Shown piece after piece: positions 8,112 through 15,833 of a stretch of DNA of 49,212 nt. How positions within the stretch are numbered: the first letter of the stretch is position 1; each line of letters begins with the position of its first letter. The notes under the pieces were generated by a model. The model did no database searches. It worked only from the letters and a program-made list of their open reading frames with translations, and had not been told where the DNA came from. A program made the translations under genes and the position numbers. The stretch covers positions 1 through 49,212 of the forward strand of contig JAHZIG010000020.1 of the NCBI GenBank assembly GCA_019419865.1, in the 5' to 3' direction. This DNA comes from Clostridiales bacterium. Lineage in GTDB: Bacteria; Bacillota; Clostridia; Monoglobales; Monoglobaceae.

Positions 8112-9377
8112 TTAATATTTCTTTATCCCAATATCGCGTCTGAAATGCGCGTCCTTGAAGCTGATAAGTTCGACGTACTTATATGCGTTTTCGATCGCTT
8201 CGTCCAGGGTTTTACCCATCGCGGTAACGCCGAGAACGCGGCCTCCCGCGGTCAGGAACTTACCGTCTTCGTACTTTGTGCCGGCGTGGAAAACGAGCGC
8301 GCCGAGGCTTTCGGCCTGCTTGATCCCCTCGATCGGATATCCGGTCTGATATTTCTGCGGATAGCCGCCGGACGCCATTACGACGCATACGCAAGCGTCG
8401 TCCTTCCAGCTTATATCGACGTCGCTCAGTTTCTCGTCGATCACGGCGTCGAATATGTCGACGAGGTCGGTATTCAGTCTCGGGAGCACGACCTGAGTCT
8501 CCGGGTCGCCGAATCTGCAGTTGTATTCGATGACCTTAACTCCGTCGGCGGTCTTCATAAGACCGAAGTAGAGCACGCCCTTAAACGGTCTGCCCTCCGC
8601 GTTCATAGCCTCCACCGTCGGCAGGAAGATGTTCTTCATACATTCGTCGGCGACTTCGGGAGTGTATATCCTGCTCGGCGAAAACGTCCCCATGCCGCCC
8701 GTGTTGAGTCCTTTATCGTTGTCGTACGCTCTCTTATGATCCTGGGCGGAGACCATCGGTTTTATCGTCTTTCCGTCGGTGAACGCGAGCACCGAGATCT
8801 CGGGGCCGGTCAAAAATTCTTCTATTACGACCTTGCCTCCGGCCGCTCCGAATACCTTATCGTCCATTATCGAATGAACGGCGTCCTCCGCGGCGCCTAA
8901 GTCCTCGGCGATTATTACGCCCTTGCCGAGAGCGAGCCCGTCGGCCTTGACTACGACCGGGAACTTGTCCATGCTCTTTATATATTCTATAGCGTCCGCG
9001 CTCGAGTCGAACACCTCGTATTTAGCCGTGGGGATATTATATTTCTTCATCAGATCCTTGGCGAACGCCTTGCTGCCCTCTATGATAGCCGCGGCCTTAT
9101 TGGGACCGAACGCCCTGAGCCCGGCCGCTTCAAAAGCGTCTACCGCGCCCGCCGCGAGCGGATCGTCCGGGGTCACGACCGTCATGTCTACGGCGTTGTC
9201 CTTCGCGAACTCGACCAGCTTATCAAATTCCATGACCTTTATGGGAACGCATTCCGCGATCTCCGATATGCCGCCGTTGCCCGGCGCGCAGTAGATCTTA
9301 TCCACCTTCGGGCTTTGCTTTAACTTCCATACGACGGCGTGTTCTCTGCCGCCGCTTCCAATAACCAATATTTTCAT
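8112..9377 (-). CDS. purD: Phosphoribosylamine--glycine ligase
   Basis: The 421-residue protein is full length for GAR synthetase, which joins phosphoribosylamine and glycine with ATP in de novo purine synthesis. It opens with MKILVIGSGGREHA, the family signature. It has the ATP-grasp domain (residues about 100-330) with KADGLALGKGV and the NCRFGDPETQVVLPRL motif near 290. The start ATG follows AAAGGAG. The gene stands alone here rather than in a pur operon, and no purine riboswitch is visible in the 240 bp before it. Confidence 0.97.
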   Translation of the reverse strand: MKILVIGSGGREHAVVWKLKQSPKVDKIYCAPGNGGISEIAECVPIKVMEFDKLVEFAKDNAVDMTVVTPDDPLAAGAVDAFEAAGLRAFGPNKAAAIIEGSKAFAKDLMKKYNIPTAKYEVFDSSADAIEYIKSMDKFPVVVKADGLALGKGVIIAEDLGAAEDAVHSIMDDKVFGAAGGKVVIEEFLTGPEISVLAFTDGKTIKPMVSAQDHKRAYDNDKGLNTGGMGTFSPSRIYTPEVADECMKNIFLPTVEAMNAEGRPFKGVLYFGLMKTADGVKVIEYNCRFGDPETQVVLPRLNTDLVDIFDAVIDEKLSDVDISWKDDACVCVVMASGGYPQKYQTGYPIEGIKQAESLGALVFHAGTKYEDGKFLTAGGRVLGVTAMGKTLDEAIENAYKYVELISFKDAHFRRDIGIKKY

Positions 9378-9623
9378 CGTTTCGACTCCTTTCGCTATGC
9401 GTTACGGGTATTTATAAACCGCTCCTTAGTAATTATGAAACATATTAGTATTGTACAATATATATCAAAATTTTACAAGTATTATTTTAGGGCAAAACAA
9501 AAGTGCGCGGAAAACGCGCTCCGGACTGTAGAAGGATCCGAATTTGGATGAAGCGAAAATATATCCCGCCCGCGCCGGGACCGCGGCCGGATCCCGAAAG
9601 CGCGAAGCTTGGTTTTCGTCGGG

Positions 9624-10289
9624 CTATATCGCGAAAAAACTGCAAAACGGCTTGATCAGCGTCGGCGCGATATAGCTGTCTATCAATACCGTTATAAAAA
9701 GCGCCGCGCAGAATAGGACGAGCGCGTATAAATTCTTTGCGTACAGCGTTCTGAGATTTTTGTAATACGAGCCGGACTGTTTCAGCTTCCGGACGTTTAC
9801 GCTAAAGCTCGCGCAGAACGCCGCGTACAGAAGCATAGCCGGGATAGCTATTATATTTTGGGGCAGTATAGATATTATGCCGAACGCCAGCCCGCGGCCT
9901 CCGTAGTGCGATATCAGGAAGGTGAGCGTAAAGCCGAGCCCGAGCCCTTTAGTCAGCAGCCGCAAGTAGCCGAGCGGCATAAGAATAGGATGCAGGCCGC
10001 TTAGCCAGAGGATCAGGGCGGTCTTGGCGGTCTCGAGGAGCGAGAGCTTGAATATTTCGCTCTCCGCCGCGCTGAGCAGCGGATACGCGGAGAAAAAATT
10101 ATCCATATACGCGCGGAGCGATTCGGAGCTGTTCGCGTCCGAGAACGTGAACGTGAAACAGCCGGCGGTTATCCCGACTATCAGCGCCGCGCAGCCGATC
10201 AGCAGGTAGATCCTGTTTGTGAAAATAAAGCCGGTCAGCGATTCGGCGATCTCGGTCAATTTTCTTTTAAGATGCGATTGTGTTTTCAT
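9624..10289 (-). CDS. spoIIM: Stage II sporulation protein M
   Basis: This 221-residue polytopic membrane protein has four or five hydrophobic segments (about 28-48, 88-115, 118-140, 145-165, 190-215). It carries the SpoIIM/DUF95 features, including a hydrophobic GLGLGFTL stretch and a Pro-Gln-Asn motif (ILPQNIIAIPA). SpoIIM is part of the SpoIIDMP complex that remodels septal peptidoglycan and drives engulfment in endospore formers. The start ATG follows AGGAG. I could not see a convincing sigma-E promoter in the 290-bp divergent region before the M42 gene. Confidence 0.9.
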   Translation of the reverse strand: MKTQSHLKRKLTEIAESLTGFIFTNRIYLLIGCAALIVGITAGCFTFTFSDANSSESLRAYMDNFFSAYPLLSAAESEIFKLSLLETAKTALILWLSGLHPILMPLGYLRLLTKGLGLGFTLTFLISHYGGRGLAFGIISILPQNIIAIPAMLLYAAFCASFSVNVRKLKQSGSYYKNLRTLYAKNLYALVLFCAALFITVLIDSYIAPTLIKPFCSFFAI

Positions 10290-10374
10290 TTGTTCTCCTG
10301 ATTTCTTGCAGATTATTTAGGTTATTAAAAAGGGGGAACCCATAAACCCTTTAAGGCGATTTTCAGGTTAATAT

Positions 10375-10392
10375 TTACGGCCGCGGCCGTAA
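10375..10392. promoter_or_regulatory. Perfect 18-bp palindrome in the spoIIM/M42 divergent region
   Basis: TTACGGCCGCGGCCGTAA is a perfect inverted repeat without spacer, located between two divergent genes and about 106 bp upstream of a good -35 box for the peptidase gene. It may be an operator or a cruciform; no regulator is known. Confidence 0.4.
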
Positions 10393-10497
10393 GTTGTCCT
10401 ATGAAAATATTTATGACGCGAAACCGGAATTGAGAACCGTAATTATTATAAAAATACGGAGCGGAAATAAAGACCGGTCTATTTACCGCTTTTCGCG

Positions 10498-10526
10498 TTG
10501 TATTTTTAGAGTATTTGTGTTAGAAT
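10498..10526 (+). promoter_or_regulatory. Sigma-A promoter of the M42 peptidase pair
   Basis: TTGTAT at 10498-10503 and TAGAAT at 10521-10526 are 17 bp apart, with a TGTG extension before the -10. The start codon of the first peptidase gene is about 50 bp downstream. Confidence 0.65.
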
Positions 10527-10576
10527 AGAAAAGCTATGATTTAAAGAATAATTTTATAAAGGAGAGACGCCGGTCT

Positions 10577-11647
10577 ATGTTTCAGATAAAAGAATATCTC
10601 AAAAGATTAACGGCCGCTTACGGAGTCAGCGGATACGAATCGGGCGCCGCGGAGGAGCTTAAGAATATTTTAAGCGGATATTGCGAAGACGTTAGCGTAG
10701 ATAAGATGGGAAACGTTATCGCCCGTTTGGGATGCGGCCTTAAAAACGCCAAAAACGTCATGCTCGAGGCGCATATGGATCAAATCGGTTTTATAATAAG
10801 CAAGATAGAAGACGACGGAAAAATACGCGTAAAACCCATAGGCGGCTTCGATTCGGGTATCCTGCCCGGACTGCGCGTTAAAATTTTCGGCTCTAAACGC
10901 GGAGCGGAAGACGACAGTTCAAGCGGAGCCTCGGGCGCCGTCTTAGACGGAGCGATAATGATAAACGCCTCGTTTAAGCAGGGGGATAAGGCGCCCGGCT
11001 TCGACGATATCTATATAGAGACGGGCCATTCAAAGGAGGAACTCGACAAAAAGCTCTGCATAGGCGATCCCGCGGCGTTCGCCGGCGAAGCGAAAGAGCT
11101 TTTGGGCGATAATATGTCGTCCAAGGCGATGGACAACAGAGCGGGGGCGGTAGCTATCCTGAATACGCTCGACATGTTGTCCGAAAACAGAGAAAGACTA
11201 AGGCACGATCTGACGGTCGTTTTTTCGACGCAGGAGGAGATCGGCTTAAGGGGCGCGACGACCGCCGCGTACGGAGCGGCGCCGGATTTTGCGATAGCGG
11301 TGGACGTGACCCACGGCGAGACGCCGGATTCAAAGGACGAGACAGGAACGTTTAAGTTGGGCGAAGGAGCGGTCGTATGCCGGGGACCCAACCTCGACTA
11401 TAAGAGGAGCTTAGAGCTGATCGAGCTCGCCGAAAGGCTCGAAATCCCCTACGATATCGAGGTCGCGGGAGGCTCGACCGGAACGACGGCTTGGACGATA
11501 CAGACCTCGGGAGCGGGGATCCCGGTCGCGCTTATATCCGTACCGCTCAGATATATGCACACCAACGTGGAAACGCTCAATATAAAGGATATAGAAAACA
11601 CTTCAAAGTTGATCTATGAGGCCGTATGCGGAGGGATTGAAATATGA
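10577..11647 (+). CDS. M42 family metallo-aminopeptidase
   Basis: The 356-residue cytosolic enzyme is of the M42 (FrvX/YsdC/TET aminopeptidase) family, which removes N-terminal residues from peptides in large oligomers. All expected active-site positions are present: His66 and Asp68 (EAHMDQIG), Asp186 (KAMDNRAG), Glu220/Glu221 (STQEEIGLRGA), Asp243 (AVDVTHG) and His328 (RYMHTNVE). A dimetal site and general base are therefore expected. The ATG follows a GGAGAG site. The next gene begins at an ATGA overlap and is a paralogue, so the two are translationally coupled. Specificity cannot be read from sequence. Confidence 0.93.
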   Translation: MFQIKEYLKRLTAAYGVSGYESGAAEELKNILSGYCEDVSVDKMGNVIARLGCGLKNAKNVMLEAHMDQIGFIISKIEDDGKIRVKPIGGFDSGILPGLRVKIFGSKRGAEDDSSSGASGAVLDGAIMINASFKQGDKAPGFDDIYIETGHSKEELDKKLCIGDPAAFAGEAKELLGDNMSSKAMDNRAGAVAILNTLDMLSENRERLRHDLTVVFSTQEEIGLRGATTAAYGAAPDFAIAVDVTHGETPDSKDETGTFKLGEGAVVCRGPNLDYKRSLELIELAERLEIPYDIEVAGGSTGTTAWTIQTSGAGIPVALISVPLRYMHTNVETLNIKDIENTSKLIYEAVCGGIEI

Positions 11648-12630
11648 TAAACGTTCAGGATCTGATAAACGATATAAAAACAATGTCCGGGCTTTGCGGA
11701 GTTTCCGGCTATGAAGACGAGGTAAGAGACTATATCGTCTCCGAGATCGCCCCTTACTGCGACGAGGTAACGGTGGACAATATCGGCAACGTCGTCGCCA
11801 AAAAGACGGCGGACGACGGCGAATATGTCATGCTTTCCGCGCCTATGGACGAGAGCGGACTGATCGTAACCGATATCGACCCGAGCGGATACCTTAAATT
11901 CGATACCGTCGGCAGGGTCGACACCCGCGCGCTCGCGTCAAGATATGTAAAGGTAAACGGGCTTACAGGAGTGGTATCGAGAAAAGCGATACATTTGATA
12001 CCGAGAGAAGAGCGGGGCAAGGCGGTAGCCGCCAAAAAGCTCATGATCGACATAGGCGCAAGTTCTAAGGAAGAAGCGGAGAAGTATGTAAGACCCGGAG
12101 ATTACTGTTCGTTCGATACGGATTTTATAAGACTGAACAACAAGCTCTGCGGCAAGGCCGTAGGCGGGAGAAGCTGCTGCAAGGCGCTTATAGAAACGTT
12201 AAAATCGGAAAACAAGAGGAATATTTTGGCGGTTTTCAGCGTCCAGAACGAGATAGGCGGCAGGGGCGCGAAAGTGGAGCCGGGCGCGGGCGTCGGCGTC
12301 GACGCGGAGGATATAGAATACGCGCTCGTTTTGGATTTTTACGACGCCGGGAAGAACGCCGAAATAGAATGCGGCAGAGGCGTCGCGGTCCCGCGTATGA
12401 TATCCGAGACGGTCGTGGACGGAGCCGTTATAAACAAGATAAAAGAGGCCTTCGCAGCCGATATATCCATGCAGGAGACAGCCGTTGTAAAGGAGCATAG
12501 CGCGGCCGAGCATATCGGCGTCGTCAAGTCCGGGATCCTTACGGCGGCGCTCGGCATCCCCGTATACGGCGGCGCAGCGGACGTTTCGGATATAATGGAA
12601 CTGATAAAGGCGCTTAATAAACTTGCGTAA
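11644..12630 (+). CDS. M42 paralogue lacking most metal ligands (probable pseudoenzyme)
   Basis: The 328-residue protein aligns end to end with the upstream M42 peptidase (N-terminal MSGLCGVSGYE, then VDNIGNVVAKK, and so on). The key residues differ. The first His is Pro67 (SAPMDES), the bridging Asp is Gly174 (KAVGGRS), the catalytic Glu is Asn202 (SVQNEIG), and the C-terminal His motif is missing where the partner has MHTN. Asp69, Glu203 and Asp231 remain. It overlaps the upstream gene by four bases (ATGA). The frame is intact and the protein is well conserved outside the site, so decay is unlikely. A structural or regulatory subunit of a mixed oligomer is my inference; another chemistry is possible. 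Confidence 0.85.
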   Translation: MINVQDLINDIKTMSGLCGVSGYEDEVRDYIVSEIAPYCDEVTVDNIGNVVAKKTADDGEYVMLSAPMDESGLIVTDIDPSGYLKFDTVGRVDTRALASRYVKVNGLTGVVSRKAIHLIPREERGKAVAAKKLMIDIGASSKEEAEKYVRPGDYCSFDTDFIRLNNKLCGKAVGGRSCCKALIETLKSENKRNILAVFSVQNEIGGRGAKVEPGAGVGVDAEDIEYALVLDFYDAGKNAEIECGRGVAVPRMISETVVDGAVINKIKEAFAADISMQETAVVKEHSAAEHIGVVKSGILTAALGIPVYGGAADVSDIMELIKALNKLA

Positions 12631-12648
12631 AGCGATAAAGCTTTACGG

Positions 12649-12735
12649 ATATGCAAAGGGCCGTATCGGCTGAGAGAGCCGCATAAAAAGCGGGCGGAAT
12701 AGGGGAAAGATACGTCTGAGATCGCATTTTTATGC
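12649..12735. other. Paired inverted repeats after the M42 pair
   Basis: GCATAAAAA at 12681-12689 pairs exactly with TTTTTATGC at 12727-12735, and a CGGCT/AGCCG hairpin lies at 12667-12681. The region sits upstream of the symporter promoter, so it belongs to the 3' end of the peptidase transcript or to a separate small RNA rather than to the symporter leader. It matches no riboswitch I can identify. Confidence 0.35.
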
Positions 12736-12784
12736 AGTAAAACTTATTATTAGCTCAAAGCGGCTCAAATCAGACAAATTACCC

Positions 12785-12813
12785 TTGAATTATATACAAA
12801 TTAGCGCTATAAT
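12785..12813 (+). promoter_or_regulatory. Sigma-A promoter of the symporter gene
   Basis: TTGAAT (12785-12790) and a consensus TATAAT (12808-12813) are spaced by 17 bp. The start codon is about 40 bp beyond. Confidence 0.75.
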
Positions 12814-12854
12814 GTCATCATTATTATATATAAAATCAATACGGAGGAGAAGTT

Positions 12855-14333
12855 ATGGATAGTTCTACAGTTATCAACCTGCTTATTTTAGCCGTTTATA
12901 TCGCGTTGATGGTTGGAATAGGCGTTTACTCAATGAAAAGCTCTAAGAGCGTCGAGGGGTTCCTGCTCGGCGGCAGAGGTCTGGGGCCGTGGCTTTCGGC
13001 GTTCGCCTACGGGACGTCGTTTTTCTCGGCGGTAATATTTATAGGCTACGCCGGCAAGAACGGTTGGAATCTCGGTATATCGGCGGTCTGGATAGGCGTC
13101 GCCAACGCGATAATCGGTTGTCTCGTCTCCTGGCTCGTACTCGCGAAGCCGACCAGAAGGATGACGCATAAGCTGGGCAGCAAGACGATGCCGGAGTTTT
13201 TCCAGTCGAGATACGACGACAACGGACTTAAGATATTTTCCGCGATAGTTATATTTTTATTCCTGACGCCGTACGCGGCTTCGGTATACATGGGTCTCAG
13301 TTACCTGTTCAGCACGGTTTTCCCGGCTGTGGATTATATCTGGTGGATGGTGATAATGGCCGTGCTGACCGCGCTCTATCTGACGCTTGGCGGATACATG
13401 GCGACCGTCCTTACGGATTTTGTGCAGGGAATAATCATGATCGTGGGTATCGTCCTCGTCGTTTATTTTGTGATGACTAACGACGTCGTGGGCGGACTTA
13501 GAAACGGGCTCGAACAACTCGCCGAGACCCCGGACGTCGGCGGAGATCTCACCTCGTGGTACGGCGGCAAAAACTGGTTCAGCCTCATATCGCTGATGGT
13601 TCTTACCAGTTTGGGAACCTGGGGACTGCCGCAGATGGTACATAAGTTCTATACTATAAGAGACGGTAAATCCATAAAGCAGGCGTCGGTCATCTCGACC
13701 GTGTTCGCGCTTTTGATAGGCGGCGGCGCTTACTTTATCGGCGCGTTCGGAAGACTGTTTTTAAACAACCAACTCCCGGAGCAGGGATTCGACGCGATAA
13801 TGCCCGAGATGCTGAATATGGCGCTTCCGACCGTCATGATGGGAGTTCTGCTCGTGCTGATACTTTCGGCGTCGATGTCGACATTATCGTCGGTCGTCAT
13901 GACCTCGGCGAGCTCTATCACGATAGATCTTGTAAAAGGTCAGTTCGCTCCGAATATGGGCGAGAAAGAGACCGTGGGTCTGATGCGGGTGCTCTGCGTC
14001 ATCTTTGTCGGGCTTTCGTTCTCGATAGCGGTATTTCAGCCTAAGGAGATAATAACGCTTATGTCTTTCTCGTGGGGAACGGTAGCCGGCACGTTCTTAG
14101 GCCCGTATTTCTGGGGCTTGTATTCCAAGAAGATCACCCGTATAGGGGCTTGGAGCGGAATGATATGCGGCTTTTTAAGCTCGATCGTACCGGCTATAGT
14201 ATCCGGATTCAATTCGGTCTACGCGCCGACGTTCGGCATGATAGCCATGGCGGTCTCGCTTATCGTGACCCCGGTCGTGAGCTTCTATACGCCTAAATAT
14301 ACGGACGAATTTATCAAAGGTATATTTGATTAG
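12855..14333 (+). CDS. Sodium:solute symporter (SSS family)
   Basis: The 492-residue protein has about 13 membrane segments and typical SSS features. The N-terminus has VGIGVYSMKSSKSVEGFLLGGRGLGP, shared with PutP- and PanF-like carriers. GYMATVLTDFVQGIIM in the sixth segment is the family signature region, and a later segment reads SASMSTLSSVVMTSAS (sodium-site serines). It should import a small organic solute with Na+. The substrate cannot be read off; the adjoining peptidase and aryl-acid genes make an amino acid or carboxylate likely. The ATG follows a GGAGGAG site, and the gene has its own promoter. Confidence 0.92.
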   Translation: MDSSTVINLLILAVYIALMVGIGVYSMKSSKSVEGFLLGGRGLGPWLSAFAYGTSFFSAVIFIGYAGKNGWNLGISAVWIGVANAIIGCLVSWLVLAKPTRRMTHKLGSKTMPEFFQSRYDDNGLKIFSAIVIFLFLTPYAASVYMGLSYLFSTVFPAVDYIWWMVIMAVLTALYLTLGGYMATVLTDFVQGIIMIVGIVLVVYFVMTNDVVGGLRNGLEQLAETPDVGGDLTSWYGGKNWFSLISLMVLTSLGTWGLPQMVHKFYTIRDGKSIKQASVISTVFALLIGGGAYFIGAFGRLFLNNQLPEQGFDAIMPEMLNMALPTVMMGVLLVLILSASMSTLSSVVMTSASSITIDLVKGQFAPNMGEKETVGLMRVLCVIFVGLSFSIAVFQPKEIITLMSFSWGTVAGTFLGPYFWGLYSKKITRIGAWSGMICGFLSSIVPAIVSGFNSVYAPTFGMIAMAVSLIVTPVVSFYTPKYTDEFIKGIFD

Positions 14334-14435
14334 GAGCTTCGGCGCGGCGTTTACTAAAGAGGACGGCGCGATAATAAATTATGGCTTTAGACCGAACATA
14401 ACGTTTAAGGAGAAAGTAAGGAGTATTAAAAGAAA

Positions 14436-15758
14436 ATGTTTAAAATTTGGGATAAGGAAATTGAATGTTGCTCGGATCACAAGAAGATCGAAGAGATCCA
14501 GCTCGAACGTCTGAAGTATTCGGTAAACAAGGCGTATAACAACGTCAAGTTTTACAAAGACAAATTCGACGAGATGGGGATCTCGCCCGATTCGGTAAAG
14601 AGCCTTGAGGATATTAAGAATCTGCCGTTTACGACCAAAGACGATATGCGCGATAACTATCCGTTCGGATTGTTCGCCGAGCCTAAGAAGAATATCGTGA
14701 GGATCCACGCCTCGTCGGGAACCACGGGCAAGCCGGTCGTAGCGGGATACACCAAGAAGGATCTCGATACGTGGTCTACGGCGATTGCGAGGATAGCCAC
14801 CGCGGCGGGGATCGGCGAGGAGGACATAGTTCAGATCGCGTTCGGCTACGGCTTGTTTACGGGCGGGTTCGGTCTCCACTACGGTATTGAAAAGATCGGT
14901 TCCATGATCGTTCCGATGTCGAGCGGAAACACTCAAAAGCAGCTCATGCTTATGCAGGATCTGGGCGTCACCGGGCTGATCGCGACTCCGTCGTACGCTA
15001 TCTACCTGTCCGAGATGATAGAGGAGATGAACATTCCCCGCGAGAATTTTAAGCTCAAATACGGACTTTTCGGTTCGGAGGGGATGAGCGAGGAGATGCG
15101 CAAGAGCCTCGAGGAGAAGATGGGCATTCTGGTGACTTCAAACTACGGTCTCACCGAGGTCATGGGCCCGGGAGTGTCGGGCGAATGTCATTTAAAATGC
15201 GGACAGCACATAAACGAGGATATGTTCTACATAGAGATAATCGACCCGGCGACGGGCGAGGTATTGCCGTACGGAGAGAAAGGCGAGGTGGTGATAACTA
15301 CTCTCGCGAAAGAGGCGATGCCGGTCATAAGATACAGGACGAGAGACATATCGTACCTGATACCTGATTCATGCGAGTGCGGCAGAACGAACTGGCGCCT
15401 TGCGCCGATACAGGGACGCACCGACGATATGCTCATTATCAAGGGCGTAAACGTGTTCCCGTCTCAGATAGAGAGCGTAGTCCTCGGATTCCCGCAGGTC
15501 AGCCCGAACTACCAGTTGATCGTAAGACGCAAAAACATGCTGGACTACCTCGAGGTCGTCGTTGAGCTGATCGACGGAGAGCTGCTGACGAGTTTCAGCG
15601 AGGTCGAAAAGCTTCAGAAAGAGATCTCGGCCAAACTGCACAGCGTGTTGGGGCTTAGAGCTAATCTAAGGCTCGCCGAGCCGCGTTCGATCGAAAGGAC
15701 GACCGGCAAGTCGAAGCGCGTTATCGATCTTAGAAATCAGGACGAAATGCAGGATTAG
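14436..15758 (+). CDS. paaK: Phenylacetate-CoA ligase family (AMP-forming) enzyme
   Basis: The 440-residue adenylate-forming enzyme is of the PaaK family. It shows the P-loop HASSGTTGKPVV (about residue 90), LTEVMGPGVSGE (about 236) and the hinge/C-terminal section (RTDDMLIIKGVNVFPSQIE, about 330). PaaK makes aryl-acetyl-CoA from aryl-acetate, CoA and ATP. In fermenting anaerobes next to iorAB it may work in reverse or recycle aryl-acids; that is inference. The ATG follows AAGGAG at a usual distance. It is about 100 bp after the symporter gene and precedes iorA by 75 bp, so it is likely in one operon. Confidence 0.93.
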   Translation: MFKIWDKEIECCSDHKKIEEIQLERLKYSVNKAYNNVKFYKDKFDEMGISPDSVKSLEDIKNLPFTTKDDMRDNYPFGLFAEPKKNIVRIHASSGTTGKPVVAGYTKKDLDTWSTAIARIATAAGIGEEDIVQIAFGYGLFTGGFGLHYGIEKIGSMIVPMSSGNTQKQLMLMQDLGVTGLIATPSYAIYLSEMIEEMNIPRENFKLKYGLFGSEGMSEEMRKSLEEKMGILVTSNYGLTEVMGPGVSGECHLKCGQHINEDMFYIEIIDPATGEVLPYGEKGEVVITTLAKEAMPVIRYRTRDISYLIPDSCECGRTNWRLAPIQGRTDDMLIIKGVNVFPSQIESVVLGFPQVSPNYQLIVRRKNMLDYLEVVVELIDGELLTSFSEVEKLQKEISAKLHSVLGLRANLRLAEPRSIERTTGKSKRVIDLRNQDEMQD

Positions 15759-15833
15759 TTTAAAACGGCGCTAAGCGGAACGCCGTTTTGATTGGTTATT
15801 GATTTAAATAAGTTTGTAGGAGGAAGCGAAGAT

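Noticed and set aside
8145..8900. A 251-residue open frame opposite purD
   Set aside because: It lies entirely within purD, with no ribosome site or family features.
12667..12720. TPP-riboswitch-like text (GGCTGAGAG)
   Set aside because: The second half of the consensus (CTGATCTGGATAATGCC) is absent, and a good promoter lies downstream, so this is not the symporter leader.
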